A DNA stretch of 64,000 nucleotides from Poecilobothrus nobilitatus (GCA_947095535.1 OX352772.1:224152994-224216993); one strand, 5' to 3'. Shown: positions 44,706 through 57,772, counted from the first letter of the stretch. Translations and numbers: made by a program. The notes: generated from the letters alone by a model not told the origin.

Positions 44706-45164
44706 CTGAAGTAATTTGAATTTAAAAATAACCTCTGTTTTCTTCTATTTTTTATTACTTTTTTCAAATAAAACTTATTTTCTAGTTATAAATTTTAATA
44801 TCTAATATAGAATTTTGAATTTGAGAACTGTATTAAACCATTTAATCAAGTGTATTAATGTTTTCGTACATAATATTTGAGTTAATTTTTTTTTTTTTTA
44901 ATGAAGATGTTTGTATATTAAAATGAATAACATATTGCCATATCATTTGTATGATTTAAAAATAAATTTTCTTAAAAACTTTGTTTTCAATATTTTAGAA
45001 AAAATCAATTTAATATATTTAATTCAGGAACATTTATCTATATAATAGTTGCGTTTTTTAGAATTTAAAACTGATTAGTTAGAACAGTTTAGCGTAGGTT
45101 TGGGGCGGTAGCTAACACTATATTAAATGCAATGTTATTGAAATATGTATGTAAAAATATAATT
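44706..45164. other. AT-rich DNA, no gene recognised
   Basis: Nothing beyond AT-rich sequence was seen. Confidence 0.35.
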
Positions 45165-45360
45165 AATAAGGCCTTTAGAGTTGGTTACAAATTCTGAATT
45201 ATACGCTTTTTCTTGAATATTTACATACTATGTATTGATAAGGCTATTTATAATATAATATGATAATATTTACATACTATGTATTTAATAAGGCCTTTAG
45301 AGTTGGTTACAAATTCTGAATTATACGCTTTTTCTTGAATATTTACATACTATGTATTGA
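45165..45360. repeat. 74-base direct duplication, 122-base period
   Basis: 45165-45238 is repeated exactly at 45287-45360 (starting AATAAGGCCTTTAGAGTTGG). The intervening bases include an extra copy of TAATATTTACATACTATGTATT. Identity over 74 bases implies a recent local duplication. Confidence 0.85.
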
Positions 45361-45361
45361 A

Positions 45362-45609
45362 TATATGCGAGATTCGGAATTAGGAGGGATTTTAGGGTTG
45401 GATTCAAGATCAGGGTATTCTCTTTTTCCATAATATTTATCTATATGCATACATATACGAAATTCTGAATTAGAAAGGATTTAGTTGAATTCAAAATCAA
45501 AGTTATACACCTTTTACAGAATTCATATAGATAAACATTCTAGAAAAAGGCAATACCCTGATCTTGAATATACCTCTAAAATACCTATTAACTAGAATAT
45601 CGCATATAT
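45362..45609. repeat. imperfect inverted repeat, same family as 13884-14011
   Basis: 45362-45429 resembles the reverse complement of 45541-45609; both contain ATTCAAGATCAGGGTATT or its complement. Two more partial units lie between them (around 45455-45535). The units share CTCTAAAAT and GAATATTCTGGA-like text with the tandem repeat at 13884-14011, so two separate loci carry the family. Confidence 0.6.
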
Positions 45610-46565
45610 ACAAGTATGTAAATATTCTGGAAGATTTTGATCAAATAAGATTTTAATTAACATTTTTATATGAAAAATTGACTTTTTTTATTATTCAATC
45701 CAAAAGCATTTTACCATAACTCAAAAACAAAAGGACCAGAGTAACCAATGAAGAGGAAGAAAGGGAGAAAAAAATTTGTTTGCAAAAAAGGCACCGTTAT
45801 ATTTAATTTCAAAATGAAAAATTGAAAAAAGTGCATATTAAAAAAATTAGTTTTAAGCATTCTGCACTCAAATGAGACAACCTGTACTAGTTTTAAGTAT
45901 ATCATCTAAAGAGTTGTTTTCAGATCTATGTTTTGGGACTACAACCGTCTTTATGGATCTAACAATTTTTGAGATATTTTTCGTTATTTAAGCATATAAA
46001 GTATGGAATTGCATATTTTATTAAAATTGTTGTTTCAATTTCGAATTTCTAACCACTAGTGGGACTATTTACCAAGCCGTACCATACCTATTATATACCG
46101 TTGAAAAGGGTGTGAAGAGACCTTTCTACCATATAAAAATAATATAGAATGTCTTTGAAAATTTATAAAGTATAGTGATTTCTATAAAGTCTAGAAAAAA
46201 ATGTTTTTTTTATACCAGTGTTTTCCTTTTGAACTGCAGTATCTTAAAAAAGTTAACACTGATTAAGATGAAACAAAATATTTATTAATGCTAATAGTAG
46301 GTCTTACAATGTTGTAAGAAAATGATTTCTGTATACTATCGTACACGAAAATATAACGGTTTAAGTAACATACAAAATAATTTCAAAATAATAAATTTGA
46401 CTTTTAACTGACCTATGCGCCAAAAGTCATTTTCTATGAAATATAGATGACGTCACTAGGTACCGTTATGTAAAATTTCAAGGCAATCGGACAATGTACC
46501 TAAAATAAAGTATATCCAAAAATTTTATTATATTAATATAGTACAAATGTCTGATCGGTAAAATT
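45610..46565. other. no gene recognised
   Basis: AT-rich, with an irregular passage of somewhat higher complexity at about 46050-46520 (for example GATGACGTCACTAGGTACCG near 46447) that looks like an old repeat but has no coding signal or clear ends. Confidence 0.35.
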
Positions 46566-47700
46566 TTTAATTGTTAGAATAGATCAAGGCTGCTCAAGGC
46601 GATCTTTGTTACTTATTTTCCTGACCATACATTTCTGTGGGACAAGTAATAGCTTTAATTTATAATTTATAATAATTTATTTTGGTATGCACCACCCCAA
46701 CAACATAATGCCATACTGTATTTTCGAATGTAATAAACAAAAATAAATCATTTTTATTATTCTTAGGGAACAAAGCTTACGTAAGTTATAAAATGTACGA
46801 AGAGTGAATCTTAAATAATTTATTAGGCAACATGTAAGATTAAACTAATTTAGATTTTGAGTATTTAAATTCGCTAACTGGCTCAATAGCAAAGCAATCA
46901 GATGAGCATCTATTGTTTCTTGATACATGTTAGCTATTGTGTAACCAGTAGCGGTATTCAGCTTGAATTTGGTACAGTTGCTGGGATAATATCTTATTTG
47001 CATAGGAGAACATTGATGTCGAGTTAAATTGAAGTGCATCAGTCTTAGTATTTTTGCTCACAACGAATGAACTTTATGTTCGAACAGAATGCTATTAAAG
47101 CATCTTCGGTTTTAAACCCATATTGTTGCCGAATAAAAAACTCAGTCTTGTTTAGAATTTTAACTATTCTTATTTTAATAGCTTTGCTGTTGGAAACTTA
47201 TTTATTTTGAATGACCTTTTTTTGACAATTTTAGTGTTTCTGGAAACTTACCACATAGTATACTTTTGTTGAACAAAAAGCAATAACATCAGTTACATTA
47301 TGACAAATAGATTTTAAAAGTTCATTTGTAATATTATCTAAGCTATGTGAGTTTGGATTCTTAAGCGATAATTTTATAATTTTTACTACTTCCCAAACCG
47401 TACATGGCTCAAAAACAAAGCTATTACTAATAAAATTATCATTAACAAGATTTAAATCACAATTTTTACTACAAGCTATCATCACATTGAACAGTTTTCT
47501 CACCGATTAAGCTAAAATCACTAAATTTATTAAGAATAATTGTATTATCAGAAATTAACGTATTTTCGTTAGAAGAAATTACAATGGCTTCATACTTTTT
47601 ATTTTTTATGAAGCTATTGACAACTACCCACTCTTTTTTTATGTTACCACTACATTTCGTAAATTCATTTTTGAAAAGTAAAATACCTTATTTGCCATTT
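46566..47700 (-). pseudogene. CR1-like element D2, ORF2 fragments
   Basis: Minus strand from about 47645: KCSGNIKKEWVVVNSFIKNK (linker shared with D1), then from 47503 a block with VWEVVKIIKLSLKNPNSHSL and DNITNELLKSICHNV (RT fingers, 47408-47300). Next, FPETLKLSK and, after a gap, ILNKTEFFIRQQYGFKTEDA (about 47160-47100). The palm is deleted. The C-terminal MALCCWGGAYQNKLL and VRKISNKDRLEQP lie at about 46715-46590. All are typical RT segments in the right order, with stops and frame changes. The 3' part beyond 46566 is not recognisable. Confidence 0.65.
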
Positions 47701-47762
47701 ATTTCCATTTATTGCTATTTATTTGCCATTATTTAATACCATTTTTGAAAAGTACTTACCTT

Positions 47763-47885
47763 ATGAATTGTGAAGGAAATCATGCTGCAGGTTATAAAAA
47801 CTGCCCATCGCGTCTTCACTACATAAAATTGCAAGAAAAAAGGAGACAGAAGCATTTGAAGAGCATCACATTATTATCACCATAA
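47763..47885 (+). pseudogene. J3 ORF1, last zinc knuckle and tail
   Basis: Reads CEGNHAAGYKNCPSRLHYIK then LQEKRRQKHLKS to a TAA at 47883-47885. CxxC-x3-H-x6-C with a following SRL(H/K)YIK is the third knuckle of Jockey gag, as in J1 (CANCKGSHRPNFYNC). The two earlier knuckles are missing, so the copy is 5'-truncated here. Confidence 0.65.
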
Positions 47886-48179
47886 AACGCTGAAAATAAT
47901 AATAACAGTATTGACCTACACTCGAATGTTCTCAAAATCCAACAAAAAATAATAATAATAATATAAGATTAAGTAGTGGTAAAATAAATTATAATGTAGA
48001 TCCTAATTTAAATAATAACCATACTAGTACATATGCTAATATTACGAAACATTACTCCCATAATTTAAGTTTATAATAACAATAACAATGTAGGATTACC
48101 ACCTAGTAGTAATAATTATAAACATACGAACACAAGTAATAATGAATCTTTCTCTTATAATGAAATATTCAATATAGTG

Positions 48180-51100
48180 AGATAGAAGAGATAGGTATAG
48201 CAACAATTAGCGAAACATGGCGTAAACAAAATAAAAACAAAAGCAACAAAAACTATAATATTTACAGAAGAGATAGAGTAAATGAAAATCACGGTGGTGT
48301 TGCATTAATAATTCAAAAATCAATAAAACATTGTTAACCGCCATGTTTAGAAACAAAATGTTTCGAAACATTGGCAATAAAAATATTTTGCAAAAATGGT
48401 ACTAGTTTGACTATAGTGGGCGTTTATTTTAAAGGAGGTTCTTATAATATAAATTTATGTAAAGATTTTGAAAAAGATTCTTAAAAAGTTTGATAGGATT
48501 AGAGCAAATTATATCATAATGGGAGATTTAACTGTCGTCACTCAAATTGGAACTGCCTTAAAAATAATAAATGGGGAATAATCTTAAATAATATATTGAC
48601 AATAAATAAGTACACATTGTTATTCCCTGTGACTAGTACATACAATCCTAAATCAAGTATAGGAAACCCATCTACCTAGATCTAATATTAATGAACGTGC
48701 CTCAGTTAATTCTCAATATCATTACATTAAACGGATTTAATTCGGATAAGTTACACATTTGGTTTGATTGCAATATGAATTTTAAAACTCCTGAAAAAAA
48801 TTTTTTACAATTACAAGAACACAAACTGGGAAAGATACAAATAGCTATTAAATACGAAAATAAATCTGTTGGAAATTTCTGAAAAACTAGAAAGCCCAAA
48901 CCCCAATGTAATAAATTAGCATATTGTACTATTCCAGAGGATAATAAGAGAGTGCGCTGAAGAAGCCACACCGCGTAAAATCATCTTCAACAACATGATA
49001 AAAAGCCCACCCCCACAACGTAATCTTGACTTAATAAAAAAGAGAAATGATCTCAGAAGAATTTGGCAGCGAACAAGAAATAGATTTTTTATTACAAAAA
49101 TTAAGTTTCTCCAAATTATAATAAAAAATAAAATCCAAGAAGTTCAAAATAGTAAATGGGAAAAAACTTACCAAAAGATGGAAAATAATTTTGGAAAATT
49201 ACAATCATGCTAAAAAATAAAGCCAAAACTTTTCCCCCTATTCGTGTTGGAAATAAGATTGTTGTTACTAACAAAGAGAAAGCGGATACCTTTGTATAAT
49301 TTTTCGAATCACAATACAAATTCATCAAAATTTACAGTGACGATACAACAAAACTTTTAGTATCAAATTCCACTGACGCTCTCGAAAATAGTCTCAGAAA
49401 TAATAACTTTCAGTATGATAAAATACTATTTAACGAACTAAATACAATTTTAAACGAGGAAGAATACAGTTACCTTTGTCAACTCTTAGATACCCGTACG
49501 AACCGTTAGTATGTTCACAGCCTGTCACTCTGCTTACAATATTATTTTTTTAATATTTTAGTATTTTAAAATAATTTGGGTGAATTTTATAATTTCTAGA
49601 ACTATGGGTTGTACATATATTCAAACTATATGTTTATATGTACATTCTTCAAAAGCAGATTCTAACCTTTCACATAACGATTATCAATCCAAAACTTTTT
49701 CAAATATTCTATAGTACCATTTAATAGTAAGCGGTAAATGTATATTAAATTTACTTAGTACAAAATAGTAAATATAATTTTAAATATTATATTATATTAT
49801 ATTTAAATATTCCATTGACAGAATAATTTCTATAAGTACAATAAAATATATACATATATGTATGTAAATACGGCGCTATATAATATACATATATACTCTT
49901 ATCATTCATTCACTAGTGACATATACGATATGTAAATAAACATGATATTATATAAGTATGTATATATATATCAATATCATATAAATAAAAATTCTTCAAG
50001 CAACCGTTATGTTGTTTATTTATTTACATTTTTTTGTACTACGCATTATATCCTCAACAATTTCAAATTATCGAGTAAAACAAAATGCAAAAAATTCGTA
50101 AATTTCATTATACCCGATCCTATCGTACGGGTATAAAAAGCGGATGGCCCAGATAATATAAAACAAATATTTCTCAAATCGCTTAAGAAACCAGGATAAA
50201 AATTTCTTTTAAAAATTTACAAAGCATGTCTAAAAATAGGGTACTTCCCTGAGTCATGGAAAACTGACAAGGTGAGGTGCATCCCTAAACCAAACAAAAA
50301 CAAAACTGACTTTAAACACTATAGATCAATCACACTATTAAGTAACATAAGCAAGATCCTAGAAATATTAACAAAAGTTAGCCTATATAACCATATAAAT
50401 ATAAACTATTCCAAATGAACAGTTTGGCTTTAGAGAACAATATCCCTTCAGTGCATCAAATAGGCAGAATTGTAGAACACATTAACACTGAATTTTCTAA
50501 CGCCAAACCCACAGGTCTGCTTGTGTAATTTTGGTCTGGATGTCGAAAAAGCATTCGATTCGATTTGGCATGATGGACTTATACACTAAATGCTAGATCT
50601 TCAATTTCCCAGTATATCTTGTAAAAATTATCCAAAGCTTGCTTCTGAAAAGAAAAATTTTTGTAACAATAAATGAGGCAAATTCAGGGACTCCCACAGG
50701 GATCAGCAATAACCCCAATCTTATTTAACACCTACAACTCAGACATACAAAAACCTAACAATTGTGAGTGGAATGTGCTTGGAATGTTTGCTGGTGACAC
50801 AACGTTATTTAGCAAAAGTTCCAATGCTTCCGTGATAACAGAAAATCTAGAAAATGGTTAAAACCAACTCAAACAATACTTTTACATATGGAAGATTAAA
50901 ATTAACCCTGCAAAAACACAAGCGCGTTTCTTCAGCAGAAAACGAAAGCTAGAATATCACCCTTTACGAAACCTGATGGTCGATAATAATGAAAACAATT
51001 GGGAAAGCTTTATCAAATATCTTGGCCTCTTCCTAGACAAAAAACTAACTTTTAGAACACATATTGATTTCATAAGGATAATCGTAAAAAAAATGTAATA

Positions 51101-51470
51101 TTTTAATCAAATCGCTTTATCCACTAATATGAATTCTATTCTTTTAACAGACAACAAACTCTTACTGTATAAATCCATTTTTCAAAGTTTCATGCTGTAT
51201 GTGTTAGAAATCTGGGGTTAATATGCCAAGTCGCATATAAAGAAATTACCTACTAATAAAGCAAAATAAAATTTAAAAAATTTTTCTAAACAAACCAATT
51301 TTTTCTCAACACATATTTTGCATAGACGTTATAACATTAAACTCATTGAAAGTTCTGCTAATGAAAGAAAAATTTCGTTTCGATGTAGTAAATCACAAAA
51401 CCCATTTATAACGGAATTTGTAACTACAAAAAAAAAAAAATAGTCAAGAATTAGATTCAGTTACAAAGTA
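48180..51470 (+). pseudogene. J3 ORF2 (endonuclease-reverse transcriptase), interrupted
   Basis: Endonuclease: EIGIATISETWRKQNK (48190), NHGGVALIIQKS (48289), SLTIVGVYFKGGSYN. Linker RNLDLIKKRNDLRRIWQRTR (49020-49080). RT before the relic: NKTKAKTFPPIRV-like frame and FNELNTILNEEEYSY. After it: ADGPDNIKQIFL (50141), FPESWKTDKVRCIPKPN (50246), HYRSITLLSNISKILEIL, FGFREQYPF, LPQGSAITPILFN (50688), MFAGDTTLF (50788), SFIKYLGLFLDKKLTFRTHI (51006), LLTDNKLLLYKSIF (51145). The first palm Asp is Gly (FAGDT). About 25 residues expected at the relic site are missing. Many stops. Confidence 0.75.
49453..50139 (+). mobile_element. Helentron-type (DINE-1-like) element, short copy
   Basis: Begins AACGAGGAAGAATACAGTTA and TTTGTCAACTCTTAGATACC, is collinear with the reverse complement of 26985-27615, and ends in the hairpin TATACCCG...CGGGTATA (50109-50135) plus AAAA. 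Relative to the copy at 26025 it lacks about 920 bases, including the GTCC array; the break lies at a shared AAATTT. It sits within the J3 reverse transcriptase. Confidence 0.75.
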
Positions 51471-51615
51471 AGCAATAAGCTAATTTTAAGTTAACTGTAG
51501 ATTCTAGTTCATAGTTTTAGGCTAAGTCTAGTTTTTAAGTTTCTAATTTATTCAGCAGAGGTTTTTCTCCTTTCCTCTCAACTTAATATTAAATCAAATG
51601 GAAAATTAAAATAAA

Positions 51616-52096
51616 TAAATTGCAGCATTAGTGAAACAAAATAAATATCATTTTAGCTGTAAGGTAATTAAAAACCAATCACTTTGTTAAAAAAAAATGT
51701 ACTCTCAAATCATGTAATATTAGGCTCTTCTGAAAGAAGTGTTGTACCCTCATAAGACCAAATGACTATATCCTAAATATAGTTGGTATTGCCAGCTTTC
51801 ATAAAGTATATTTCGTTAATGGTGCATTATTATCCTTTAAGGACGAAAAGGACTTTTAAAAGTATCCGTGTTGTATTGATAATAACCCGTTATATCTGGC
51901 GATCTGTTAGGTATATATGAGGAAATGAGATGGATCTTGGCGGTGGAATTCAGCTTGTTGGTACACACTTGGCGATCAGCTGATAAACACATTCTTTTAA
52001 AAGTGCATTTTAAAATTTTTTAACTTCCTTCCTTCTTCTTAAGACAACCGTGGAGGTGGATAAAACTATAGAAGGCAGAGTATAAATTTAATATAA
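51616..52096. other. no gene recognised, composition less AT-rich
   Basis: Between J3 and E1. The part at 51890-52080 (for example GGATCTTGGCGGTGGAATTC and ACAACCGTGGAGGTGGAT) is richer in G and C than its surroundings and could be old unique host sequence, but no reading frame convinces. Confidence 0.35.
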
Positions 52097-52299
52097 TATT
52101 TTTATTTTTTTTATTTTATTTATTTACTTAATTCAAGTATTTACATATTACATTTAGATAATTATACTTAATCTAAAATTAATATTAAAGTTATACAAAG
52201 CAAAATTTATTTTATAAAAAAAAAAAAAATGGTTATTTACTTATATTTAATATTTCACAAAATTTTTACAACAAAAATAGTGAAGAACAATTATGGAAT

Positions 52300-55165
52300 T
52301 ATTTTGAATAGTGATTTTTTGATCACATCTTTACTCATGTTTATATTTATTATAGTTTTGTATTGATTCACATTTATCAACATTCTATTAATCGGCTCAT
52401 ATTTGCCGTAATTAGTCCTATGATATCTAATCGAAAATGTGTTTTCGGACCTGAAACGTGTTCATGTGTTGATTGAGTTAATTAATATGTTGTTAATGTA
52501 GTGTGAATCTATATAGTTATGAAATACCTGAGTAATAAAAACAATACCCATGACTGTTCGTCTGCATTCTAAAGTATTCATGTCAAGTAATTTGAGACGA
52601 TTGACATATGGAGGTAATATGAGGGGATCAGCCCAATTTAGGTTTCTTAAGGCGAACCTTAGAAAATTTCTTTGTATTGCTTCAATTCTAACAATATGTT
52701 GATGATAGTGTGGAGATCAGACCTGATTTGCATACTCTAGAATAGGACGAACTAAAGTTGTGTAAAGAGATTTTATAATATATGGTTCATTAAATTCTCT
52801 AGACCATCTTTTTATAAAAGCTAGCATTGAGTTTGCTTTAATAATGATCTTGCTAATATGTGTATAAGGTGTAAGTAAGGTTACAATCAAAAATTACACC
52901 AAGATCATTAAATTCAGTGACTCTTTTTATTATATTGTTATTAAAAGTGTAATTATTTGTGATTAAGTTTAGGGAACGCGTAAATGAAATAACGGCACAT
53001 TTATCAATGTTTAAAATAAGATTGTTACATTTACACCAGTTAATAAAGTTATTAAGATCTTTTTGGAAAGAGTCTGCATCATTCATTGAGCACACTTCTT
53101 TAAAGATTTTCATGTCGTCCGCGTAAATTTTTATGGAACTGTTCTGAATAATCTTAGTAACATCATTTATTGAGATAATAAACAACAATGGTCCAAGATG
53201 ACTACCCTGTGGTACTCCAGAATTAGCAACAAAAGATGCTGAAATTGCTGTTCTGAAAAGAACACTATAGCTACGGTTATTTAAGTATGAATCAATCCAG
53301 TTAATTAAGAAATAAGGAAAACCATATTTTTTTAATTTATAGACTATTACACTATGAGGTAAAAGACCAAACACTTTACTTAAGTCAATGTAAACCATGT
53401 CAGTTTGGCGCCCAACTTCCATTGTTTTCAAAATAGTTGAAGCTATTTCTGTAAGGTTAGTTACAGTTGATCTCTTTTTTACAAATCCATGTTGATCATT
53501 CACTATAAATTCAGAACAATAATCATAAATTGCATCAAAGACCATAAGCTCAAAAACTTTCGGCAAACTAGAAAGTTTAGAAATAGGTCTATAATTCACG
53601 ACATTACTTTTTGAATCTTTTTTATGAACTGGCCTTATGTACGATTCTTTCCATAACTTAAGGAACACCCCAGAAGCAAAAGATTTATTAAAAAGAAGTG
53701 CTATAGGATTAGATAGGGAATCGGCGCGACGCTTTAAAATAATTTCTGGGAGGTTATCTGGTTCAGGAGCAGAGTTATCACCCAATTTAGTTAGATAAAG
53801 CTTTATTGCGGCTGGTGTAAAATTAATATTTTGAAGAGGTAAACTTGGAAAGTCTTCCAAATGGTTAAAATTAAATTCAGCAATATCGAAAGAAGAAGTA
53901 GAATAACTACTGGCGAAAAAATCTTTAAAATAATTAGATATAACAATTGAGTCGTTAGAATTCTGATCTTTGTAAGACATATAATTTGGATATTGATCGG
54001 ATTTACGTTTTGAATTTACAAGCTTCCAAAAAGATTTAGGATCTGTACGAAGTTGCGAAGCAATTTTACTAATGTCTTACTTCATATTTAAGACTTAGTA
54101 AGGATTTGAATGCGGTAAATAAATTTAGAAAATTTGAATAAGAAATATTATCCTTCTTTTTTAAACATGAACTCCACGATTTATTTTTTTTATTTCTAAG
54201 AGTTTTTAGTTCACCATCATACCATGGTGGGCTTGAATTGATACTTCTATCACGAACTCGAGGAACATACAAGTCAAATCCATGGTAAATTACTTCGTAA
54301 AATTTATCAATCGTTTTATTTAAATCATATATGTCTAGTAAAGAATTAAAGTCAATTGAAAGAAAAAAAATGTTAAGCATATAAAAATTAGTTTTGGAGA
54401 AATTAAATTTATGTGAGATATTTAATGACGATTTATTTAAACAATTATAATGAAATTGAAAACTGAAAGGGGGATGATGATAATCAATTTTTGAAAGAGG
54501 TGTTGCCGTCAATATTCTAGTTACATTTACCCAGTCAGAAGTAAAAAGAAGGCCTAATTGTTTGTTTAATAGATTTTTAGTTGAAGATTTTTAGTTGAAC
54601 TTGTTGAAGTCCGCATGCAAGCAAACTATCTATAACTGTTGAATCGACATTAGAGGTTAAATTAATCGGAATGTAGAAACATTCCTCGTCATGAAGTTGC
54701 CAATTAATATTTGGCAAATTAAGATCCCCACACATTATGAGTTCGTCAAGGTCATTTAATTTATTATTCAAAGAATTAACAGCTGAGCAGAAATCTTGAT
54801 AAACTTTTATATTACTATTTGGAGGAATGTAGCAACATAGAATATAAAGATTTGAAACATTTAAATCAATTTTAACTGCTATTACATCACAGTTTATTAA
54901 ATCAGGTATTTGTACCTGTGAAGAGTTGAAGTTATTCTTAACTGATATAAGAACATCTCCACCTTTAAAAATCAATGAATTATTTAAAATATCAATATCA
55001 TTTTGATATCTATCTTTCCTGTAAACTAGTCTCTAGTAAGCATAAATATATCCGAGTTTAGTACTTTGGAATTAGTAAAAACTTGTGTTGTTTTAGTGCG
55101 TAATCCTCTTACATTTTGATAATATAATGAGAGATTACTTGTCCTATCTTTATGCTTTATTGTTG
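52300..55165 (-). pseudogene. E1 ORF2 (endonuclease-reverse transcriptase)
   Basis: Endonuclease: LSLYYQNVRGLRTKT (about 55150-55100), SDIFMLT, KGGDVLISVKNN (54960), CGDLNLPNINW (about 54737-54705), DYHHPPF (54489). Linker PPWYDGELKTLRNKK (54221). One frameshift near 54070, then RT: APEPDNLPEIILKR, YIRPVHKKDSKSNVVNYRPI, DQHGFVKKRSTVTNLTEIA, MVYIDLSKVFGLLPH (the conserved second Asp of motif A is Gly), SGVPQGSHLGPLLFIISIND, KIYADDMKIF (about 53135-53106, intact). A frameshift near 52865, then KRWSREFNEPYIIKSLYTTL and VRPILEYANQV to about 52300. Among the better preserved RTs in the window. Confidence 0.8.
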
Positions 55166-55185
55166 ATACAGTGATTAAGTTATTT

Positions 55186-56104
55186 TTAACTTTTGGCAAG
55201 AAAAAACTTAATATAACTTTTTCTCGATAGCTGTAAGTGATTATAGTAGTTACTATTACAATAACTACGAAAAGCTTTTAAGTCTTCTTGTATCATTTTA
55301 ATGGGCACGCCAATAGACTCATGATAGTTTACAAAGAGGTCATAAAGAGCTTTGTAATTCATTGGAAGCCCTTCATTATGTAGAAGTACTAAAACATTAG
55401 TCTTTGTTTTTCCCTCGATAACAAAATTATAGGAGTCATTATGCAAGTAAGAGAGGTATAATCTCATAAGATTATATATTCTTTCATCTCTTAATCTTGA
55501 GAGGGCATACATTTTATCTTGTTCATTTAACGATTTTTTAGTCATTCTAACTATTGGTGGCACTAAAGGTTGAACAAAACTATTGTCATTTGTTTGGGCA
55601 GCCAACGGTTCAATAGGGGTTTTCGTAGCACCCAGCTTAACATCCGAAATTTGTGTTGATCCTTTAATAAAATTATCCTACTTATGAATAGTAGTCGTTT
55701 TATTATTAATCATAGAATTAGCATTATTACCATTACTCAAGGAATTATCTGAATATGTGTAAGAAGTGTTAAGTTTTATATCAAATAAAGATGATATTTT
55801 TTGTTTTAATTCTAATGTATTATTGCTGTTATTATCACTATTATTATTATTATTAATGTAATTATTGTTATTACTATTATTGTTAACGACATTAATGGTA
55901 TTAAGATCAATACTGTCATTATCATCATTATTATTATTATTGCTATTATTATTATTATTACTATTGCTATTATTATTACTATTATTATTATTATTGTTAT
56001 TATCATTATCATTATTATTATTATTGTTATTATCATTATTATTATTATCGTTATTATTATTATTATTATTACTATTATTATTATTATCATCATTATTATT
56101 ATTA

Positions 56105-56142
<38 letters not shown>

Positions 56143-56690
56143 GTTGTCATTATCATTATTATTACTGTAATTATTATTAATACTATTAACAACATTAATA
56201 CAATTATCATCGATATTGTCATTATCATCATTATCTGTATTAATTGGTAATGTGAGAAATGGACTTGAGAAATTTGTGAATTTATTAAATGTGGGAAGTA
56301 AGCAGTGCTTTTTATAAATATATTATAGGTAGTTTACGTAAAGTAAAATTGTTACTAGATAAAACAGAATCAGTGTTATTATGTTGTAAGTTTGATAATG
56401 TCTGAGTATGTACATCTACTTTATTAGAGGAAGTGGCAAAAGGATTTAAAAGAGGTGACTTTTTCTGTGATGGTGCTATTTTAAAGTTAATATTTGGAGT
56501 GTTTTTTTGGATACAATTTTGAATTAAGGTACCTTTTTCCCAATTTTTTGTGTTCGTTATTACATTAACTTTAGCTTTAGGTACCATAACTTTAAAATAT
56601 TTGTATTTGGGTCGGTATTTTAATTGTTTACGTATAATGTTTGTAACATGAATATTACTACAATTAAATTTATCAATTATCAACTTACTT
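55186..56690 (-). pseudogene. E1 ORF1, C-terminal two thirds with polyasparagine tract
   Basis: Minus strand: FNCSNIHVTNIIRKQLKYRP followed by KYKYFKVMVPKAKVN and NWEKGTLIQN (56680-56510), a block shared with E2. Next come KKSPLLNPFATSSN and a stop region; an Asn-rich stretch encoded by (AAT)n on this strand (about 56245-55815); then PPIVRMTKKSLNEQDKMYAL, SRLRDERIYNLMRLYLSYLH and a further 70 residues to TAA at 55186. ORF1 proteins of this group bind RNA. The PHD finger present in E2 is absent here, so the 5' end is lost. The last domain is not one I recognise. Confidence 0.7.
55815..56245 (-). repeat. (AAT)n/(ATT)n microsatellite within E1 ORF1
   Basis: About 430 bases of ATT-type triplets with scattered interruptions. 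On the minus strand they encode Asn with some Asp and Ser, in frame with the flanking ORF1 blocks. The equivalent position in E2 has the same kind of tract. Confidence 0.85.
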
Positions 56691-57772
56691 ATACTCTTAC
56701 CTTATAATTATTATAAAATATAATATCTTAACTAATAATTATTATAAAATCTAATCTAATAAAATTAATCCCAATTTGTACAAAACTATTTTATTTAAAA
56801 ATTATACATGGGGGCTCAACCGGGATATGGACAACGTCATTTAGAAAAAGATATATGATGATGTTTCAATGAAATGAAGGAAGGCATTGATCTTTAATAA
56901 TATATGGAATAGTATTGAAAATATTTAAATGCATAAAATATTCATCAAAAATTTTATCAAATCAACAGGCATCCGCGATAAATTTTTTTTTGGGAAAAAT
57001 AAATTTCGAGTGTGCTTAAAAATATCTTTAAGTAACAGTTTTAAATTAGTTCAAAATAAAAAATAAAAAAAAATAAAAAAATTATAGTTCGAAATTACAA
57101 TAATTTATTGATTTAAAAAAAAAAGTCAGTTAAATTTACTTCATTTTCTAATTAACGCCATAATTAATATTTAAACAGTTTTATGCACATACTTAGTTTG
57201 AATTATAATATATAAAATATTTTATATGGATTGATATTTTAAAAATAAACATTTAATTTTTATAGTAAATAATAAGCGAAAAAAAACAACTAATTAAAAT
57301 TAATATTAAAACTTAAAACAACAAACTTAAAATAATAAAATAAAAATACTTTTAATACATTCTTTACTTACTTACTTTACTTACTTTACTATACTTTTAA
57401 ATATAAGCAAAATATTGCATTAAATAACTAAAGAGATCGGCAAAATATTTGTAAATGCCAATATTTTGCAAACTTTTAATAAATTATACGCAAAAGTTTA
57501 TCAATGAAGAGTAACATTTCACTTTAAAATTTTTTGAAATAAAATAAATAAAATACTATTTACAATAATTTGGTGAAAATACTTATTTTGCAAATTTTTC
57601 TTAAAACAAGTTTTAATAAACAAAAATTATATCAGAGATTTTAAATTTTAAATAAAAGATTTTGTATTGGCATTGCAAATATGACAAAATCAACTGATTT
57701 TATTGAATTATTATATATTTAATTATAAATTGTATTTACTTACTATAAATTGTAAAAAACATGAATTACATA

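Larger units (their letters stand above)
47760..51615 (+). mobile_element. Jockey-type retrotransposon J3, split by a Helentron relic
   Basis: Third zinc knuckle of ORF1 (47763-47885), endonuclease (48180-48680), linker (48890-49215), RT start (to about 49452), Helentron relic (49453-50139), RT remainder (50140-51260) and a 3' region ending in AAATAAATAAAT (about 51603-51615). Similar to J1 in sequence and more decayed than J2. Confidence 0.75.
52097..56700 (-). mobile_element. CR1-like non-LTR retrotransposon E1
   Basis: Minus strand: ORF1 without its N-terminal PHD finger (56690-55186), then ORF2 endonuclease and RT (about 55165-52300), and a TAAA-rich tail (about 52135-52097). Motifs such as QNVRGLRTKT, QHGF.KKRSTVTNL and SGVPQGSHLGPLLF place it with CR1-group elements. 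Damage is moderate: one or two frameshifts in ORF2 and a stop in ORF1. It lies head to head with E2 of the same family. Confidence 0.8.

Noticed and set aside
45711..45905. Minus-strand Phe/Leu-rich frame near 45711-45905
   Set aside because: Low-complexity hydrophobic translation of T-rich DNA, with no supporting feature.
55812..56231. Long poly-Ile/Met and poly-Leu open frames over 55812-56231
   Set aside because: They are other-frame readings of the ATT/AAT triplet array. The Asn reading on the minus strand is the one in frame with flanking ORF1 domains.
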